Shown here: in pieces, positions 6,178 through 8,596 of the stretch
How positions within the stretch are numbered: the stretch's first letter is position 1
How the letters are laid out: each line of letters opens with the position of its first letter
Assembly (NCBI GenBank): GCA_030039575.1
Contig: JASHVH010000373.1
Coordinates: forward strand, 1 to 8,596
Origin: Acidimicrobiales bacterium
Lineage (GTDB): Bacteria; Actinomycetota; Acidimicrobiia; Acidimicrobiales; Palsa-688
Direction of reading: 5' to 3'
DNA length: 8,596 nt
Made by a program: the position numbers and the translations under genes
Notes under the pieces: model-generated
Told to the model about the DNA's origin: nothing
Seen by the model: the letters and a program-made list of their open reading frames with translations, nothing else
Databases searched by the model: none

Positions 6178-8596
6178 CTAACTCGCTTCGGACTGCACGA
6201 CCGAGGCGGCGCGTGCGTTCAGGCGTGCCCTTTGACCCTCTAAAAGGCTCTGATAAATGGCGGCTTGGAAGAGCACGTGCTGGAAACGGTACGTTGGCTC
6301 GGGCAGCCTGCCCACCTCGGCCAGCAGCCCCTCAAGACAGAGGTCGGAGCATATCGGCACGAGGTCAGTGCCGAGGCCGGCGATCGCGCCGATGCTCCCA
6401 ACCGTGAACTCTGGTCCCAGTACCGATGCAGCGACGAGGGCGTCTCGCTCGTTTGGCCCCAGGTCGTCCAACCGGCACTGCACCAGGCGCTTTATGACGT
6501 CCGGGACCTCGGCCCCTGCGCCGGGGAGGTGGCGCCAGCCAAGCTCGCCCTTCACCAATGCTTTTGTTCCTAGCAATGAAGCCAAACGCTCTTGGAGAAT
6601 AAGCGGGTTGCCGTCAGGGGCGCCGAGGACGCCGTCGAGGACCTCATCCGCGGGGTCGCCAAGCAGGGCGCGGGCAAGATCCCGCTCCGCGGTGGCGGAC
6701 AGAGGACGGAGTTCCGTTCTCTTGGTTATTGAGCCTGGGAGCGCGGCCAGCGCGGCTTCCAGGGCCGCAAGCTTTTGGCTGCGCTCATGACGCCATGTGA
6801 GCACGATGAGAAGGGAGCCCTCCAGAGCGAGGGGAAGAAGGCCCTGGGTCACCTCGATCGAGCCCGGGTCAGCCCAGTGGAGATCCTCCAGCACGAGGAC
6901 AGCCGGCCCATGTGAGAGCAGGCAAGAAACCATGGATCTGATGGCCTCAGACGTCGCCGGCTCGAACCGCTGGACACGGGCCGGCCCAGACGGAACACCC
7001 TTTTCTGTTGTGCTCAGCCCCATTACCCGCGACAAAGGCCTCAGGAGTTCGCTACCCGCGTCGCCTGCAGCGGCTCTCAGCGCTCTGTCGAGAGCGGGCA
7101 GCACCACGTCATCGCCTTCTTCGGGCGCGTGGTCCAACCAGGCTGAGAGCACGCGCCGGTAAAGCCCGTAGGGCGTCCCGGATAAGTGCGCAACAGCGTT
7201 GCCCGAGAGCCAGAGCGGGAGCCGCCCCGGTCCGGCCCTGGTCCATCCGATAAACAGCCTGTGGCACTCCTCAACCAAGCGGGTCTTGCCGAGGCCGGCC
7301 TCGCCCGTGATGACAACAACATGGCCATGGCCCGCCATGGCCTGGCCCAGGGCGTCCTGGACCGACGACAGTTCAGGCGCGCGGGCGACAAGAGGGGAGG
7401 TCCATGTCAAGCCCCTCCTTGGCCCGCTGCGAACTGGACGTGCCCTTGGACGCTCCAGGTATATCGCTGTTAGTGGCTCGGCGCTCGCGGCAACGAGGAC
7501 CGTCTGTGTCGGGCCCCAATCGAATAGGCCGGCGGTGACGGCGCCAGTCACCGGCCCCACAAGCACAGAAGCGGGCCTGGCCGCGGCCTGAAGGGCGGCC
7601 GCCACCTCCACCGCTTCCCCGACGGCCCCGTACTGGCCAGTGCTCCCGATGGGCAGCGTAAATACCGTGCCCGTCTCGACCCCGGCGCGAACCGAGACAC
7701 CTTTAGGTGCGACGGCGCTCGCCGCGATAGCTCCAAACGCCGCCCGTAATGCGCGCTCGGGGTCGTCCTCGTGCGACTTGGGAGTGCCAAATAGAGCCAC
7801 CAAGCCAGTACCTGTGACTGCGGTTACGGTCCCACCGAAGCCCTCTACCAGTGTGACGATCTCCGCTAAAACCTGGGCAACGAGATCAGCAAGCACCTCG
7901 GCACCGACCGCGCCCGTGTTCCGTGCCGTGGCCAGTTCGACGAAAACCACGCTCACGAGGCGCCTCTCTTCTCTGGCCCAGGTAGCTGTCCTGGCGTGTC
8001 GAGCGATCGGAAGGTGCGTCGTCGAGGTGACGCTCTCATGGGCCTCCTCGAGGATGTCCGAACTCTGAAGACCCAACCCCTGCAGGGCCGTACAACAGCG
8101 TTTGTACGTGGCCTCGGCGAGCGCCTTCTTACCCTGCCTGGCATAAGCGCGAATAAGCGCCGCCCCGGCCTCTTCGCAGACCGGGTCATAAGCCAGACAT
8201 TCCTCCCACGCTTCGATTACTGAGCCGGGCTGGCAACGTCCCTGGCCAATGGCCCGGTCACGAGCGAGGGCCAGTCGGGCCTGTCGCCGTAGGCATTCGA
8301 GGCCCTCCCTAACTGCTATCGCCCACGAAGCAAAAGGCTCGTCTTCCAGTACAACGCCTCTCGGCTCCAGCGCCTTTACCAATAGGTCATCGCGCTCTGG
8401 CCCGCAGTGGGCGGCGAGAGCGCAACGCAGTGCCGCCTCATAAGCCTCGAGGTCGATGTCCTCGACCAGGCCAAGGTCGGCCCACACAAACGTGCGGTTG
8501 GCCCGGAGCAAGCCTGAGGCAGGACTTCCGAGTGGCGAAAGTGTGGCCCGCGCCTGGGAGAGTGCCCTCGACAGTGCTTTGCCCGCCTCTTTTGGA
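6178..8596 (-). CDS. BTAD regulator with degenerate class III cyclase domain and AAA/STAND ATPase module (5'-partial)
   Basis: This is a large multidomain regulator. It reads leftward to a TAG at 6178-6180 and is open to the right edge, giving 805 visible residues (residue 1 = codon 8595-8593). The first ~28 residues (KALSRALSQAR...) look like the end of a winged-helix DNA-binding domain, so the start lies outside the window and the TTG at 8511 is internal. A BTAD helical-repeat domain follows (~29-185), as in AfsR/SARP regulators. A class III nucleotide-cyclase fold comes next (~210-380; ERRLVSVVF, then SHEDDPERALRAA). Its metal-binding Asp positions are E220 and T263, and the usual Asn and Arg are E330 and A334, so it is probably catalytically dead. 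An ATPase module (~400-790) has Walker A GEAGLGKT (431-438) and Walker B VLVLEDLHWAD (566-576). The protein ends shortly after YRFQHVLFQAAIYQSLL, where relatives usually continue into TPR repeats. Its target genes are unknown. It is convergent with kdpE, and no link to K+ control is shown. Confidence 0.9.
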   Translation of the reverse strand, partial: PKEAGKALSRALSQARATLSPLGSPASGLLRANRTFVWADLGLVEDIDLEAYEAALRCALAAHCGPERDDLLVKALEPRGVVLEDEPFASWAIAVREGLECLRRQARLALARDRAIGQGRCQPGSVIEAWEECLAYDPVCEEAGAALIRAYARQGKKALAEATYKRCCTALQGLGLQSSDILEEAHESVTSTTHLPIARHARTATWAREERRLVSVVFVELATARNTGAVGAEVLADLVAQVLAEIVTLVEGFGGTVTAVTGTGLVALFGTPKSHEDDPERALRAAFGAIAASAVAPKGVSVRAGVETGTVFTLPIGSTGQYGAVGEAVEVAAALQAAARPASVLVGPVTGAVTAGLFDWGPTQTVLVAASAEPLTAIYLERPRARPVRSGPRRGLTWTSPLVARAPELSSVQDALGQAMAGHGHVVVITGEAGLGKTRLVEECHRLFIGWTRAGPGRLPLWLSGNAVAHLSGTPYGLYRRVLSAWLDHAPEEGDDVVLPALDRALRAAAGDAGSELLRPLSRVMGLSTTEKGVPSGPARVQRFEPATSEAIRSMVSCLLSHGPAVLVLEDLHWADPGSIEVTQGLLPLALEGSLLIVLTWRHERSQKLAALEAALAALPGSITKRTELRPLSATAERDLARALLGDPADEVLDGVLGAPDGNPLILQERLASLLGTKALVKGELGWRHLPGAGAEVPDVIKRLVQCRLDDLGPNERDALVAASVLGPEFTVGSIGAIAGLGTDLVPICSDLCLEGLLAEVGRLPEPTYRFQHVLFQAAIYQSLLEGQRARLNARAASVVQSEAS

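Noticed and set aside
6257..6790. 177-residue + strand frame inside the regulator gene
   Set aside because: It is antisense to the ATPase module. It is rich in Ser, Arg and Pro with no motif, and the opposite strand carries clear domain signals.
7462..7965. Active adenylate or guanylate cyclase
   Set aside because: The fold is recognisable, but both metal Asp positions and the Asn/Arg pair are replaced, so activity should not be annotated.
8509..8511. TTG as the start of the right-hand regulator
   Set aside because: The frame continues to the window edge and the upstream residues resemble the end of a winged helix joined to BTAD, so the gene starts outside the window.

Overview
The window is high-GC DNA, probably from an actinobacterium. 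The KdpB sequence resembles actinobacterial homologues as I remember them, and the right-hand gene is a large BTAD-type regulator, a family common in Actinomycetota. An Acidimicrobiia-like source is possible, but the sequence alone does not prove it.

Positions 1-6116 carry a tightly packed potassium-uptake operon on the + strand: the end of kdpB (its first ~49 codons lie before the window), kdpC, kdpD and kdpE. kdpB/kdpC share one base and kdpD/kdpE share four, so both pairs look translationally coupled. A 46-base gap with a strong AGGAGGT ribosome binding site separates kdpC from kdpD. KdpB is the P-type ATPase subunit and KdpC the single-span accessory subunit. KdpD is the membrane sensor kinase and KdpE the response regulator that would switch the operon on during K+ limitation or osmotic/ionic stress. 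kdpA and any kdpF are presumably just upstream, outside the window.

A 61-base convergent intergenic gap (6117-6177) holds only a weak hairpin. From 6178 to the right edge, on the - strand, is most of one large regulator gene whose 5' end lies beyond the window. In order it shows the tail of a winged helix, a BTAD domain, a class III nucleotide-cyclase-like domain and a STAND/AAA-type ATPase module. The cyclase domain has lost at least four key catalytic residues and is probably a pseudo-cyclase. The protein stops where related proteins usually continue into TPR repeats.

I see no mobile element, CRISPR array, tRNA or rRNA. The kdp operon is a well-known system. The unusual points are the degenerate cyclase domain within the multidomain regulator, a ~65-residue insert with two cysteines in KdpC, and a substitution in the normally near-invariant KdpB M4 motif beside the ion site.
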